Positions 8,993 through 16,441 of a stretch of 18,081 nt of DNA are shown here, piece by piece. The stretch's first letter is position 1. Each line of letters starts with the position of its first letter. The stretch covers positions 1-18,081 of the forward strand of contig DATHSN010000244.1 of assembly GCA_035464115.1 (NCBI GenBank), read 5' to 3'. The notes under the pieces were generated by a model. The model was given only the letters and a program-made list of their open reading frames with translations, made no database searches and was not told where the DNA came from. The DNA comes from DATHSN01 sp035464115 (GTDB lineage Bacteria > Actinomycetota > Acidimicrobiia > Acidimicrobiales > SKKL01). A program made the position numbers and the translations under genes.

Positions 8993-10288
8993 CTACTCGA
9001 ACGTCGCGGAGAGGGTGACCTCGCCGTCGACGATCTGGTGCACGAACACCGGCTTGTCGGGGACGCCTCCGGTGCCGGCGTAGCCGATCGTCCCGGTGAG
9101 GGTCTCGAGCCCGGAGATCTCGGCGATGGCCGCCCCGATCTCGGCGGGGTCGGTGGAGCCCGACTGGACGAAGCCCTCGATGGCCACGATCACCGCGTCG
9201 ACCGCCAGGCCGCCGAACGAGGAGTTCTCGATCGGCGAACCGGTCTCCTCCTCGAAGCGCTGCACGAACGTCTCGAGGCGGCTGCCCGGGGCGACGAAGG
9301 CGTGGGTCGTGTAGGCCACGCCCTCGTTGTTGTCGACGGCGATGATGCCGGTGGCCTCCGAGGCGTCGGCGCCGAGGAACTGCAGCTCGACGCCGGCGGC
9401 CTCGAGCTGACCCCGCAGGATCGACATCTGGTCGGCGATCATGGCGCTGTAGAGCACCTCGTCACCCTCGGCGACGCCGGCGAGCTGGTTGGCCTGCGAG
9501 GAGAAGTCGGTGTCGTCGAACGGCACGTAGCTGTAGTCGGCGATCACCTCCCCGCCGGCGGCCTCGAAGGCGTCGGTGAAGACCTCGGGGTTGTACCCGA
9601 AGTACGGGCCCGGGGCCGAGAACGTGACCGCCCGGGTGAAGCCCTGGTCGAGCGCCCACTGGGCGGCGACCTCGGCCTGGCGGGTGTCGTCGAAGGTGAC
9701 GAGGAACGACAGCGCCGCCGGATCGGGCAGGATCGGCTCGGTGGAGGCCACGAAGAGCACGGGCACGTCGCCGCCGGTGACCTGCAGCAGCGGCTGGCCG
9801 AAGTCGGCGAACGGCGGGCCGAGGATCACGTGGGCGCCGGCGTCGATCAGGTCACGGGCCGCCCGCTGGGTGACCTCGGGATCGCCCTGGATGTCCTGCT
9901 CGATGTACTCGACGGGCGTGCCGTTCACCCCGCCGGCGCAGTTCACCATGTCGATGAACAGCGACGCGGCCTGGCTGCCGGGGATGTCGACGAACCCGCC
10001 GACCTCGGACTTGTCGGCGGCGTAGCCGATGATCAGCGGATCGCCGGTCGGCTCCTCGCAGTCGGCCAGGTCGACGCTGAGGATGGCGTCGAGATCGAGG
10101 GCGCCGGGACCGGCGGCGGCGCCGCCGTCATCGCCGCCGTCATCGCCGTCGTCGGCACCGTCGTCGCCACCGGCGTCCTGCTCGGTGTCGTCGCCGGTGT
10201 CGGCGTCGTCGGCCGCATCGTCGTCGCCGCACGCGGCGGCGACCAGCGCGAGGGCCAGCAACAGCGCCAGCCAGGGTGACCGCTTCAT
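8993..10288 (-). CDS. substrate-binding lipoprotein of a HAAT-family (Liv-type) ABC transporter
   Basis: A 431-residue exported lipoprotein. Residues 1-19 are a signal peptide with positive Lys2-Arg3 and a Leu/Ala core, ending in lipobox VAAAC with lipidated Cys20. Residues about 21-60 are an Asp/Gly/Ala spacer, strongly acidic. The type 1 periplasmic-binding fold follows, with PLIIGYAADKSEVGG as first strand, an INC/VNC-like MVNCAGGVNG segment, and GAHVILGPPF. It captures the substrate outside the membrane for LivH and LivM-LivG. Such proteins bind amino acids, amides, or aromatic acids. Here the shared operator with ring-cleavage genes suggests an aromatic or related carboxylate (inference). 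ATG at 10288 has a GGGGGG-type ribosome binding site at 10295-10300. The promoter region is shared with the divergent ADC-family gene and contains one of the three operators. Confidence 0.93.
   Translation of the reverse strand: MKRSPWLALLLALALVAAACGDDDAADDADTGDDTEQDAGGDDGADDGDDGGDDGGAAAGPGALDLDAILSVDLADCEEPTGDPLIIGYAADKSEVGGFVDIPGSQAASLFIDMVNCAGGVNGTPVEYIEQDIQGDPEVTQRAARDLIDAGAHVILGPPFADFGQPLLQVTGGDVPVLFVASTEPILPDPAALSFLVTFDDTRQAEVAAQWALDQGFTRAVTFSAPGPYFGYNPEVFTDAFEAAGGEVIADYSYVPFDDTDFSSQANQLAGVAEGDEVLYSAMIADQMSILRGQLEAAGVELQFLGADASEATGIIAVDNNEGVAYTTHAFVAPGSRLETFVQRFEEETGSPIENSSFGGLAVDAVIVAIEGFVQSGSTDPAEIGAAIAEISGLETLTGTIGYAGTGGVPDKPVFVHQIVDGEVTLSATFE
10109..10228 (-). repeat. low-complexity GAC/GGC tract encoding the acidic spacer of the binding lipoprotein
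   Basis: About 120 bases of near-repetitive GAC, GGC and GCC codons encode residues 21-60, almost only Asp, Gly and Ala after the lipidated Cys20. The tract separates the lipid anchor from the folded domain. Short in-frame repeats of this kind can change length by slippage. It is coding, not an independent element. Confidence 0.6.
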
Positions 10289-10338
10289 CCGAAACCCCCC
10301 AGGTCGGTCGTGAGACTGGCGTCACGCTACCGGTGACG

Positions 10339-10358
10339 ATCGTTCGGGAGCAAACGAC
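10339..10358. promoter_or_regulatory. operator copy 1 (20-bp imperfect palindrome) between the importer operon and the ADC-family gene
   Basis: ATCGTTCGG-GA-GCAAACGAC. The left arm is identical to the left arm of the perfect palindrome at 13124-13143; the right arm matches its partner at six of nine positions. It lies midway in the 97-base gap between two divergent starts (10288 and 10386). On the minus side TAGCGT (10329-10324) and on the plus side TAACGT (10373-10378) resemble -10 boxes, so bound protein would cover the -35 regions of both promoters. This is the weakest of the three copies. Confidence 0.6.
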
Positions 10359-10372
10359 CGGGTGGGCCGCGG

Positions 10373-10378
10373 TAACGT
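10373..10378 (+). promoter_or_regulatory. -10-like element of a probable leaderless promoter for the ADC-family gene
   Basis: TAACGT fits TANNNT and ends seven bases before the ATG at 10386, the usual spacing for leaderless actinobacterial mRNAs. No Shine-Dalgarno precedes that ATG. The operator at 10339-10358 lies where the -35 region would be. Confidence 0.4.
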
Positions 10379-10385
10379 CCGCGTC

Positions 10386-11192
10386 ATGAACGAGCTGCGC
10401 GGCCTCATGTACCCGCGGTCGGCCACCGGCCGGGCGTCGATCATCCCGAACCCGCCCTGGCACTACTCGGGCGAGATGCTCACCATCGAGTACCGCACCG
10501 ACCCCGCGGCGGTCGCCGAGCTGCTCCCCCACCCCCTCGAGCCGGCCGCCGACGACCCCGGCGCGGTCGCGGTCATCTGGGCCGACTGGCAGAGCTGCGG
10601 CGACGACTTCTCCGAGCTGCTCGACCCGGTGCGCAGCCAGTACAAGGAGGTCTTCGTCGTGGTGCGCTGCACGTACCGCGGCGAGACCTACAGCCGGTGC
10701 GTCTACATCTGGGTCGACAAGGACTTCGCCATGGCCCGCGGCCACCTGCAGGGCTACCCCAAGAAGATGGGCGAGATCTGGATGACCCGCCCGGTCACGC
10801 TCGGGCGGGCCGGGCCCCGGCTCGAGCCCGGGGGCACGTTCGGGGCCACCTGCAGCGCCTACGGGCACCGCCTCATCGACGCCCGGTTCACGATCACCGG
10901 CACCGCGGAGTCGGCGGGGTTCGTCAACGGGCACCCGATGCTGCACAGCCGCCAGATGCCCGCCATCGAGGTCGACGGCACCGACGCGCTCGACGAGCTC
11001 GTCACCATGCGGGGCTACGACGTCGAGCTCGGCCCGGTGTTCGCCGGCGACGCCGAGATCGCGCTGCACGACGTGGCGTTCGAGGAGCTCGGGCGGATCG
11101 CGCCCCACGAGGTCATCGGCGGCTACTACCGCGGCGTCGCCAACTCCTGGAACGGCGGCACCACCCTCGAGCACCGCCCCCGACCGGTCTGA
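10386..11192 (+). CDS. acetoacetate decarboxylase (ADC) superfamily protein
   Basis: A 268-residue protein of the ADC fold. GHLQGYPKKMGEIW (119-132) matches the FPKKLG region of clostridial acetoacetate decarboxylase. Lys126 corresponds to the Schiff-base Lys115 and Lys127 to the neighbouring Lys116 that tunes its pKa, so Schiff-base chemistry looks intact. WHYSGEML (25-32) and the aromatic-rich VIWADWQ (63-69) are usual for the family. Members decarboxylate beta-keto acids or carry out related aldol and dehydration reactions. It is divergent from the importer operon, with a shared operator between them, and 73 bases upstream of pabB on the same strand. Acetoacetate need not be the substrate: here a ring-cleavage product of keto-acid type is as likely (inference). 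ATG at 10386 is taken as a leaderless start; GTG at 10362 would overlap the promoter. Confidence 0.85.
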   Translation: MNELRGLMYPRSATGRASIIPNPPWHYSGEMLTIEYRTDPAAVAELLPHPLEPAADDPGAVAVIWADWQSCGDDFSELLDPVRSQYKEVFVVVRCTYRGETYSRCVYIWVDKDFAMARGHLQGYPKKMGEIWMTRPVTLGRAGPRLEPGGTFGATCSAYGHRLIDARFTITGTAESAGFVNGHPMLHSRQMPAIEVDGTDALDELVTMRGYDVELGPVFAGDAEIALHDVAFEELGRIAPHEVIGGYYRGVANSWNGGTTLEHRPRPV

Positions 11193-11199
11193 CCCACCC

Positions 11200-11225
11200 G
11201 GCGGCGCCGTCGGGGCGGCACCGCC
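11200..11225 (+). terminator. GC-rich hairpin after the ADC-family gene
   Basis: GGCGGCGCC (11200-11208) pairs with GGCACCGCC (11217-11225) with one mismatch around an eight-base loop, starting eight bases after the ADC-family stop. There is no T-tract, so it may only pause or protect the transcript, or be a chance structure in GC-rich DNA. Confidence 0.3.
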
Positions 11226-11265
11226 GGAGTCGCCACCACGGGCGCCGAGGGCGCACCATGGGGAG

Positions 11266-12405
11266 GTGCGCGCCGCTCTCGCCCGGATCCCGGTCGGCGA
11301 TCGCCGCCGGTGGGCGGCGTTCGACGCGCCGCGCGCGGTGCTGCGGGCCGAGGCGCTCGACGAGGTGCGTGGGTGCGTCGAGGCGGCCGACGCCGCAGCC
11401 CGCGACGGGAGCTGGGTGGTGGCGATGGTCGCCTACGACGCCGCGCCCGCGTTCGATCCCGCGGCGCGGGCCCGTCGGCGCGCCGACGTGCCGCTCGCCT
11501 GCTTCGGCGTGTTCGACGACGTGCGCCTGGTCGATGCCCCGCCCGGGGGACGCTTCGACATCGGCGGCTGGACACCGTCGTGGTCGGCCGAGGACCACAC
11601 CGCGGCGGTGGGCCAGGTCCGCCGCCACCTGCGCGACGGCGACGCCTACCAGGTCAACCTCACGCTGCGGCTCCGGACCCGGTTCGCCGGCGACCCCGCC
11701 GGCCTGTTCGCGGCGTTGACCGCGGCCCAGCCCACCGAGTCGGGGGTGTTCGTCGACCTGGGGGCCACGGCGGTGTGCTGCGCGTCGCCCGAGCTGTTCC
11801 TGCGCCGCGACGGCGACGCCGTCGAGATGCGCCCGATGAAGGGCACACGGTCCCGGTCGGGCGACGTCGACCTCGTCGAGGCCGAGGTCGACGAGCTGCG
11901 GGCGGCGGCCAAGGACCGGGCCGAGAACGTGATGATCGTCGACATGGCCCGCAACGATCTGGGTCGCGTCGCCGAGATCGGCTCGGTGCAGGTCCCGGAG
12001 CTGTTCGTGGTGGAGAGCCACCCGACCGTGCACCAGATGGTGTCGGTGGTGACCGCTCGGTCGTCGGCCACGCTCGCCCAGCTGCTGGAGGCGACCTTCC
12101 CGGCGGCGTCGATCACCGGGGCACCGAAGGTGGCCGCCACGCGGATCATCGCCGCGCTCGAGCCCGAGCCCCGGGGGATCTACACGGGGGCGGTCGGGGT
12201 CGTGCGGCCCGGCGGCGGGTTCGAGCTGGCCGTGGCGATCCGCACCGCCTGGGTCGACCGGGTGGCGGGGGCCGTGGAGTACGGCGTCGGCGGCGGGATC
12301 GTCTGGGACTCGACGCCCGACGGCGAGTGGGGCGAGGCCATGGACAAGGCCCGCCTGGTGACCGACCTCAGCCCCGCGGTGGGAGCCGCGCCCCGAGCCC
12401 GCTGA
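11266..12405 (+). CDS. pabB: aminodeoxychorismate synthase component I (PabB-like)
   Basis: A 379-residue chorismate-utilising enzyme. Together with a glutaminase subunit it would convert chorismate to 4-amino-4-deoxychorismate for folate synthesis. MRPMKGTRSR (188-197) carries the PabB-type Lys in the P-x-KGT motif, where anthranilate synthase has alanine; ENVMIVDMARND (220-231), SITGAPK (282-288) and RGIYTGAVG (303-311) are chorismate-enzyme hallmarks. The N-terminal region is shorter than in E. coli PabB (about 450 residues), a compact form common in actinobacteria. GTG at 11266 directly follows GGGAG, too close for a ribosome binding site, so the start is uncertain. No PabA or PabC is next to it. 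Its 3' end overlaps the convergent amidotransferase by 38 bases. It may be a housekeeping gene caught between the locus segments, or serve an aromatic-amine pathway. Confidence 0.88.
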   Translation: MRAALARIPVGDRRRWAAFDAPRAVLRAEALDEVRGCVEAADAAARDGSWVVAMVAYDAAPAFDPAARARRRADVPLACFGVFDDVRLVDAPPGGRFDIGGWTPSWSAEDHTAAVGQVRRHLRDGDAYQVNLTLRLRTRFAGDPAGLFAALTAAQPTESGVFVDLGATAVCCASPELFLRRDGDAVEMRPMKGTRSRSGDVDLVEAEVDELRAAAKDRAENVMIVDMARNDLGRVAEIGSVQVPELFVVESHPTVHQMVSVVTARSSATLAQLLEATFPAASITGAPKVAATRIIAALEPEPRGIYTGAVGVVRPGGGFELAVAIRTAWVDRVAGAVEYGVGGGIVWDSTPDGEWGEAMDKARLVTDLSPAVGAAPRAR

Positions 12406-13084
12406 CGTCGTCGAGGAACCAGTCGACGAGCGCGTGGCAGCGCCGACGGGCATCCGCCTCGTGGGCGGCGGTGTCGGCCCGGATCCGGTCGACGTCGAGG
12501 TCGGCGAGGTACTCCGGGTCGGCCATCGACAACCAGCGCTCGAGGTGGGGCGGGTCGACCTCGGGGTGGAACTGGGTGCCGACGTTGCGACCGACGCGGA
12601 ACAGCTGGGGGCCGACGTCGGAGGACGCGAGCAGCTCGGCCCCGGGCGGCAGCTCGAAGCGGTCGTGGTGCCACTGCATCCACGGGCCGGGCGGGACGAC
12701 CGCGGGGATGGCGCTGTCGATCTCGTACCAGCCGATCTCGGGGCGGGGAGCTCGACCGACCGAGCCGCCGAGGGCGGTGGCGAGAGCCTGGCCGCCGAAG
12801 CAGATGCCGAGCACGGGGCGGCCGTCGTCGGTCGCCCGCCGCAGCAGCTCGAGCTCGTCACCGATCCACGCACCGATGGTGTCGACGTCGTCGACCGACC
12901 AGATCGAGCCCATCGGGACCACCAGGTCGTAGGGCGCCAGGTCGGGCAGCGGGGCGTGCTCGTGCGGTCGCTCGTGGTCGGGGCACACCACGAACGTGTC
13001 GACCTCGATGCCCCGCTCGGCGAGGCGATCGCCGATCATCCCCGCCACCGACTGCGCGTCGTGGGCCAGCACCAGCGCCCGCAT
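12368..13084 (-). CDS. class I glutamine amidotransferase (GMP-synthase-like GATase domain protein)
   Basis: A 238-residue free-standing class I glutaminase-fold protein. The nucleophile is Cys95 in VLGICFGGQALA, and the partner residues are His173 and Glu175 in GTQFHPEV. WMQWHHDRFELP (135-146) is characteristic of the GMP-synthase-like stand-alone subgroup. Such proteins hydrolyse glutamine or gamma-glutamyl compounds; the acceptor is often unknown. ATG at 13084 has a strong GGGGGAGGA ribosome binding site (13089-13097). It is divergent from hpaG with a perfect 20-bp palindrome between them, so it is probably co-regulated with ring cleavage. It is not PabA-like in detail (GICFGGQ rather than GICLGHQ), so it is an unlikely standard partner for the convergent PabB. 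In aniline pathways a related fold hydrolyses gamma-glutamylanilide; a similar job here is speculation. Confidence 0.88.
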   Translation of the reverse strand: MRALVLAHDAQSVAGMIGDRLAERGIEVDTFVVCPDHERPHEHAPLPDLAPYDLVVPMGSIWSVDDVDTIGAWIGDELELLRRATDDGRPVLGICFGGQALATALGGSVGRAPRPEIGWYEIDSAIPAVVPPGPWMQWHHDRFELPPGAELLASSDVGPQLFRVGRNVGTQFHPEVDPPHLERWLSMADPEYLADLDVDRIRADTAAHEADARRRCHALVDWFLDDVSGLGARLPPRG

Positions 13085-13123
13085 CGGTCGTCCTCCCCCG
13101 TGTCGGTGTCCAGGCCCGAGACT

Positions 13124-13143
13124 ATCGTTCGGCACCGAACGAT
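13124..13143. promoter_or_regulatory. operator copy 2 (perfect 20-bp palindrome) between the amidotransferase and hpaG
   Basis: ATCGTTCGGCACCGAACGAT consists of two exact nine-base inverted arms with a two-base centre. It lies in the 79-base gap between divergent starts at 13084 and 13164. On the plus strand TATCGT (13123-13128), and on the minus strand GATAGT (13126-13121), resemble -10 boxes and overlap the left edge of the palindrome. Binding would block both promoters. The size and symmetry suit a TetR-type dimer, but the regulator is not in the window. Confidence 0.78.
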
Positions 13144-13163
13144 CCGCCCGCTCCGGAGGAACC

Positions 13164-14066
13164 ATGGCCGAGTACCGCCGCGTCCTGCTCGACGGCTACC
13201 CCACCACCGTCCTCCGCGACGGCGACCGACTGCTGGCGCGCGACGGTCGCTCGGTCGAGATCGACGAGGCGGTCCACCTGCCGCCGGTCGAGCCCACCAA
13301 GATCATCTGCGTCCACCTCAACTACGCGAGCCGCGTCGACGAGTTCATGACCAAGCTGCCGCCGGCCCCGACCTACTTCCACAAGCCGATCACGGCGCTC
13401 AACGCCCACGGCGCCGACGTGGTGCGCCCGGAGCGGTGCGAGTGGCTCAACTACGAGGGCGAGATCGCCATCGTCATCGGGCGCCACTGCCGCAACGTGT
13501 CGCCGGCTGACGCCGGGGCCTACATCGCCGGGTACACGGTCGCCAACGACTACGGGCTGCACGACTTCCGCGACACCGACGCCGGCTCGATGCTGCGGGT
13601 CAAGGGCAGCGACACGCTCTGCCCGATCGGGCCGGGGCTGGTCACCGACTGGGACTTCCACGGCAAGCAGATCCGCACGCTCGTCAACGGCGAGGTCCGC
13701 CAGGACGGCAACACCGACGAGATGGAATGGGACATGCACTACCTCGTCGCCGACATCGCCCGCACCATCACGCTCGTGCCCGGCGACATCCTCTTGTCGG
13801 GCACGCCCGCCAGCTCGCGCCCGGTGCAACCCGGCGACGTGGTCACCGTCGAGGTCGAGGGCCTCGGGGCGCTCACCAACCGGATCGTGTCGGGGCCGAC
13901 GCCGATCCGCGACGACGTGGGCGCGCAGCCGAGCCGGTCCGAGGAGGTCCTGTCCACCGCCATGGGGGGCGACTGGGAGTTCCGGGGCATCCGGGCGCCG
14001 CAGGGGCCCGGGGCCCAGCACTACGAGAGCACCGTGGAGGACGGGGCCGTCGAGGGCGAGGCCTGA
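13164..14066 (+). CDS. hpaG: fumarylacetoacetate-hydrolase-family decarboxylase/isomerase (HpaG-like, single domain)
   Basis: A 300-residue FAH-fold enzyme. The metal site is visible as YEGEIAIVIGR (Glu98, Glu100) and VANDYGLHDFR (Asp129), with Lys147 in RVKGSDT. TLVNGEVRQDG, VPGDILLSGTPA and VEVEGLGALTNRIVS closely follow the C-terminal half of E. coli HpaG, which decarboxylates 5-oxopent-3-ene-1,2,5-tricarboxylate and isomerises the product. E. coli HpaG is a tandem of two such domains; here there is one, plus an unusual tail of about 50 residues (250-300). ATG at 13164 has GGAGGA at 13155-13160. It is the first gene of an hpaG-hpaE pair with a TGATG overlap, behind the perfect operator. 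It might do only one of the two HpaG reactions, or both as a homo-oligomer. Confidence 0.85.
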   Translation: MAEYRRVLLDGYPTTVLRDGDRLLARDGRSVEIDEAVHLPPVEPTKIICVHLNYASRVDEFMTKLPPAPTYFHKPITALNAHGADVVRPERCEWLNYEGEIAIVIGRHCRNVSPADAGAYIAGYTVANDYGLHDFRDTDAGSMLRVKGSDTLCPIGPGLVTDWDFHGKQIRTLVNGEVRQDGNTDEMEWDMHYLVADIARTITLVPGDILLSGTPASSRPVQPGDVVTVEVEGLGALTNRIVSGPTPIRDDVGAQPSRSEEVLSTAMGGDWEFRGIRAPQGPGAQHYESTVEDGAVEGEA

Positions 14067-15523
14067 TGGCCGGCCGGGTGCGCATCGAAGGGGTCGACGT
14101 CAGCGTCGAGCACCACATCGGCGGCGAGCGGATCGGCTCGCCGACCACGTTCGAGGACCGCTCGCCCCTCGACTGGGACTGGAGGCTGGCCGACGTGGCG
14201 CGCGGCGACGCCGCCACCGCCGACGCCGCCGTCGCGGCCGCGGTCGAGGGGTTCGCGGTGTGGGGCGCCATGTCGGCGGTCGAGCGGGGCGCGGTGATGC
14301 GCCGGCTCGCCGACCTCATCGACGCCCACAACGACGAGATCGCCGCGGTCGAGTGCGTCGACATGGCGATGCTGCTCGAGTCGCTGCGGCTGCGGCTGGT
14401 GTCGCGGGGTGCCCGCAACTTCCGGGCCTACGCCGACCTGGCCGAGGCCCACGAGGAGCGAACCTGGTCGTCCAACGGCACGGCCAACGTGGTGCAGCGC
14501 ATGCCGGCGGGCCCCACCGTGGTGATCACCCCGTGGAACGCCCCGTTCATGCTCTCGACGTGGAAGGTGGCGCCAGCGCTGGCCGCCGGCAACTCGGTGA
14601 TCCTGAAGCCGGCGGAGTGGTCACCGCTGTCGGCGTCGATCCTCGCCGACCTCACGGTCGAGGCCGGCTTCCCGCCGGGGGTGTTCAACGTGGTGCAGGG
14701 CATCGGCGAGGAGGTGGGCGCACCGCTGGTGGCCGACCCCCGGGTGCGTCGGATCACCTTCACCGGCTCGCCCGAGACGGCCCGTCACATCGGGCGGGCG
14801 GCGGCCGACAACATCGTGCCGTTCACCGCGGAGCTGGGCGGCAAGGGCCCGCTGGTGGTGTTCGCCGACGCCGACCTCGAGGCGGCCGCCACCAAGGCCG
14901 CCGGGCAGTACGACGACTCGGGTCAGGTGTGCCTGGCCGGCACCCGCCTGCTGGTCGAGGCGTCGGTGCGCGACGAGTTCCTCGAGCGGTTCCACGCCCA
15001 CGTCGACCGCCACGTCCTGGGCGACAGCCGGGATCCGGCGACCACGATCGCCCCCATGATCCACCCCGACCACGTGGCCCGGGTCGAGGCGTTCGTGGAG
15101 CGGTCCCGCGCCGCCGGCGACCGCATCGTGCGGGGTGGGCGTCGGGTCGATGGCGGGCTGTGGTTCGAGCCGACCCTGATCGAGCCGGCGTCGAACGACG
15201 CCGAGATCGTCCAGCGCGAGGTGTTCGGGCCCGTCCTCACGTTCCAGACGTTCGGTGACGAGGCCGAGGCGGTGCGCCTGGCGAACTCGACGCCCTACGG
15301 GCTGTCGGCGCTGGTGTACACGACCTCGACGGAGCGGGCCCGGCGGGTGGGGCGGGCCATCCGCGCCGGCACGGTGTGGGTCAACACGTTCCTGGTGCGC
15401 GACCTCACCGCCCCGTTCGGCGGGTGCGGCATCTCGGGCATCGGCCGTGAGGGTGGCGACTACGCCCTCGAGTTCCACAGCGATCTCAAGACGCTGCAGA
15501 TCCTCGAGGACTCGACCCGGTAG
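14066..15523 (+). CDS. hpaE: 5-carboxymethyl-2-hydroxymuconate semialdehyde dehydrogenase-like aldehyde dehydrogenase
   Basis: A 485-residue NAD(P)-dependent aldehyde dehydrogenase. Asn158 in TPWNAPF, general base Glu256 in AELGGKGP and nucleophile Cys289 in GQVCLAG are all in place. The C-terminal RDLTAPFGGCGISGIGREGG (counterpart RDLRQPFGG in E. coli HpaE) is a fingerprint of the HpaE group, which oxidises the ring-cleavage semialdehyde to the dicarboxylate in the 3,4-dihydroxyphenylacetate meta pathway. The start ATG overlaps the hpaG stop by one base (TGATG), so the two are translationally coupled. The stop lies three bases from the stop of the convergent hpaD homologue. Other muconic semialdehydes are possible substrates; the subfamily is well supported, the exact substrate is not. 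Confidence 0.9.
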   Translation: MAGRVRIEGVDVSVEHHIGGERIGSPTTFEDRSPLDWDWRLADVARGDAATADAAVAAAVEGFAVWGAMSAVERGAVMRRLADLIDAHNDEIAAVECVDMAMLLESLRLRLVSRGARNFRAYADLAEAHEERTWSSNGTANVVQRMPAGPTVVITPWNAPFMLSTWKVAPALAAGNSVILKPAEWSPLSASILADLTVEAGFPPGVFNVVQGIGEEVGAPLVADPRVRRITFTGSPETARHIGRAAADNIVPFTAELGGKGPLVVFADADLEAAATKAAGQYDDSGQVCLAGTRLLVEASVRDEFLERFHAHVDRHVLGDSRDPATTIAPMIHPDHVARVEAFVERSRAAGDRIVRGGRRVDGGLWFEPTLIEPASNDAEIVQREVFGPVLTFQTFGDEAEAVRLANSTPYGLSALVYTTSTERARRVGRAIRAGTVWVNTFLVRDLTAPFGGCGISGIGREGGDYALEFHSDLKTLQILEDSTR

Positions 15524-15526
15524 CGG

Positions 15527-16414
15527 TCAGGCCGCGTCGGCGGCGGTCCAGCCGCCGGCGGGGCGCTCGAACCAGACGTGGACCTGGCCGGTGCCGATCG
15601 AGTTCTCGTAGTCGCTGTAGCGGGTGCCGGGGGCGCGGCAGTCGCGCCCGCCCAGCGCCGCCACCATCTGCAGGTAGTGCCCGAAGTTGCCCTCGGGCTT
15701 GTGGCGGAGGAACTCGGGCATCGTGTCGAGCACGCGGGCGTGGTCGCCCGCCTCGAACCAGGCCAGGCGCTCGAGGTCGGCCTCGCGGGCCTCGGGCGTG
15801 CGGATGTGGACGGGGTCGGACGCCTCGTGGGCGCGCAGCTGCTTCAAGGGCCAGAACCGGTGGCTCATGGCGCCGCTGGCGAGCAGCACCACCCGGCGGT
15901 CGGACCGGGCGATGGCCCGCCCGATGGCCTCGCCGGCGAGGAGGAAGTCGTCGGTCTCGCCGGTCTGGGGGAGGCTCACCGTGATCCACCGCTCGTCGCC
16001 CTGCAGGAAGCCGAGCAGGTTCACCGTGGCGTAGTGGATGGGCAGGTGCGGGTCGTCGATGGCGGTCATCCACGAGCCGGCGGCGTTCACCTCGTCGGCC
16101 ATGAGCCGGGCCAGCTCGGGGTCGCCGGGGACGTCGTAGGGCACGCCGCTCATGCCCCGGGGCAGCTCGTCGGAGGTGAACCGGCCGGTGCGGCGCTCGT
16201 GGCCGGTCACGACGAACTCGACGGTGGTGAACCAGTGCGAGTCGAACACGATGATCGTGTCGGGACGCAGCCGGTCGAGGACCTCGGCCTTGAGCCGGTG
16301 CAGCCCCGGGACCAGGCTGATCTCGTGGCCCTCGTTGAGCTCGAGGCGCACGGCTTCGGGGAGCACGATCGTGGGCACGTGGGCCACGAGGCCGGCTCCG
16401 ATGATCTCCCCCAC
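15527..16414 (-). CDS. hpaD: class III (LigB-type) extradiol ring-cleavage dioxygenase, HpaD-like
   Basis: A 295-residue Fe(II) extradiol dioxygenase resembling E. coli HpaD, 3,4-dihydroxyphenylacetate 2,3-dioxygenase. Shared segments are AHVPTI (metal His12), DTIIVFDSHWF (metal His60), FTSDELP, VLLASGAMSHRF (catalytic His185), PEGN (metal Glu241) and the closing GTGQV. It would open a catechol ring next to the hydroxyls. Start choice: an ATG at 16441 is in frame, but GTG at 16414 has GGGAGGA (16426-16420) five bases upstream and places the first metal histidine at position 12, as in E. coli HpaD, so it is preferred. It is convergent with hpaE (three-base gap) and divergent from the P450, with operator copy 3 upstream. 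A substituted catechol other than homoprotocatechuate is possible. Confidence 0.9.
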   Translation of the reverse strand: MGEIIGAGLVAHVPTIVLPEAVRLELNEGHEISLVPGLHRLKAEVLDRLRPDTIIVFDSHWFTTVEFVVTGHERRTGRFTSDELPRGMSGVPYDVPGDPELARLMADEVNAAGSWMTAIDDPHLPIHYATVNLLGFLQGDERWITVSLPQTGETDDFLLAGEAIGRAIARSDRRVVLLASGAMSHRFWPLKQLRAHEASDPVHIRTPEAREADLERLAWFEAGDHARVLDTMPEFLRHKPEGNFGHYLQMVAALGGRDCRAPGTRYSDYENSIGTGQVHVWFERPAGGWTAADAA

Positions 16415-16441
16415 CACGGTCCTCCCGGGATCGCTCGACAT

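Noticed and set aside
10109..10228. CRISPR-like or tandem repeat array
   Set aside because: The short repeats are in-frame Asp/Gly codons of the lipoprotein spacer with no spacer-repeat structure.
12368..13084. Amidotransferase as PabA or TrpG
   Set aside because: The nucleophile loop is GICFGGQ and the protein has the WxxHHDxFELP motif of GMP-synthase-like stand-alone proteins, and it is on the opposite strand from pabB with a different promoter.
16439..16441. Leaderless hpaD starting at ATG 16441
   Set aside because: GTG 16414 has a strong ribosome binding site and matches the family N-terminus; the -10-like box at 16460-16455 then gives an ordinary leader.
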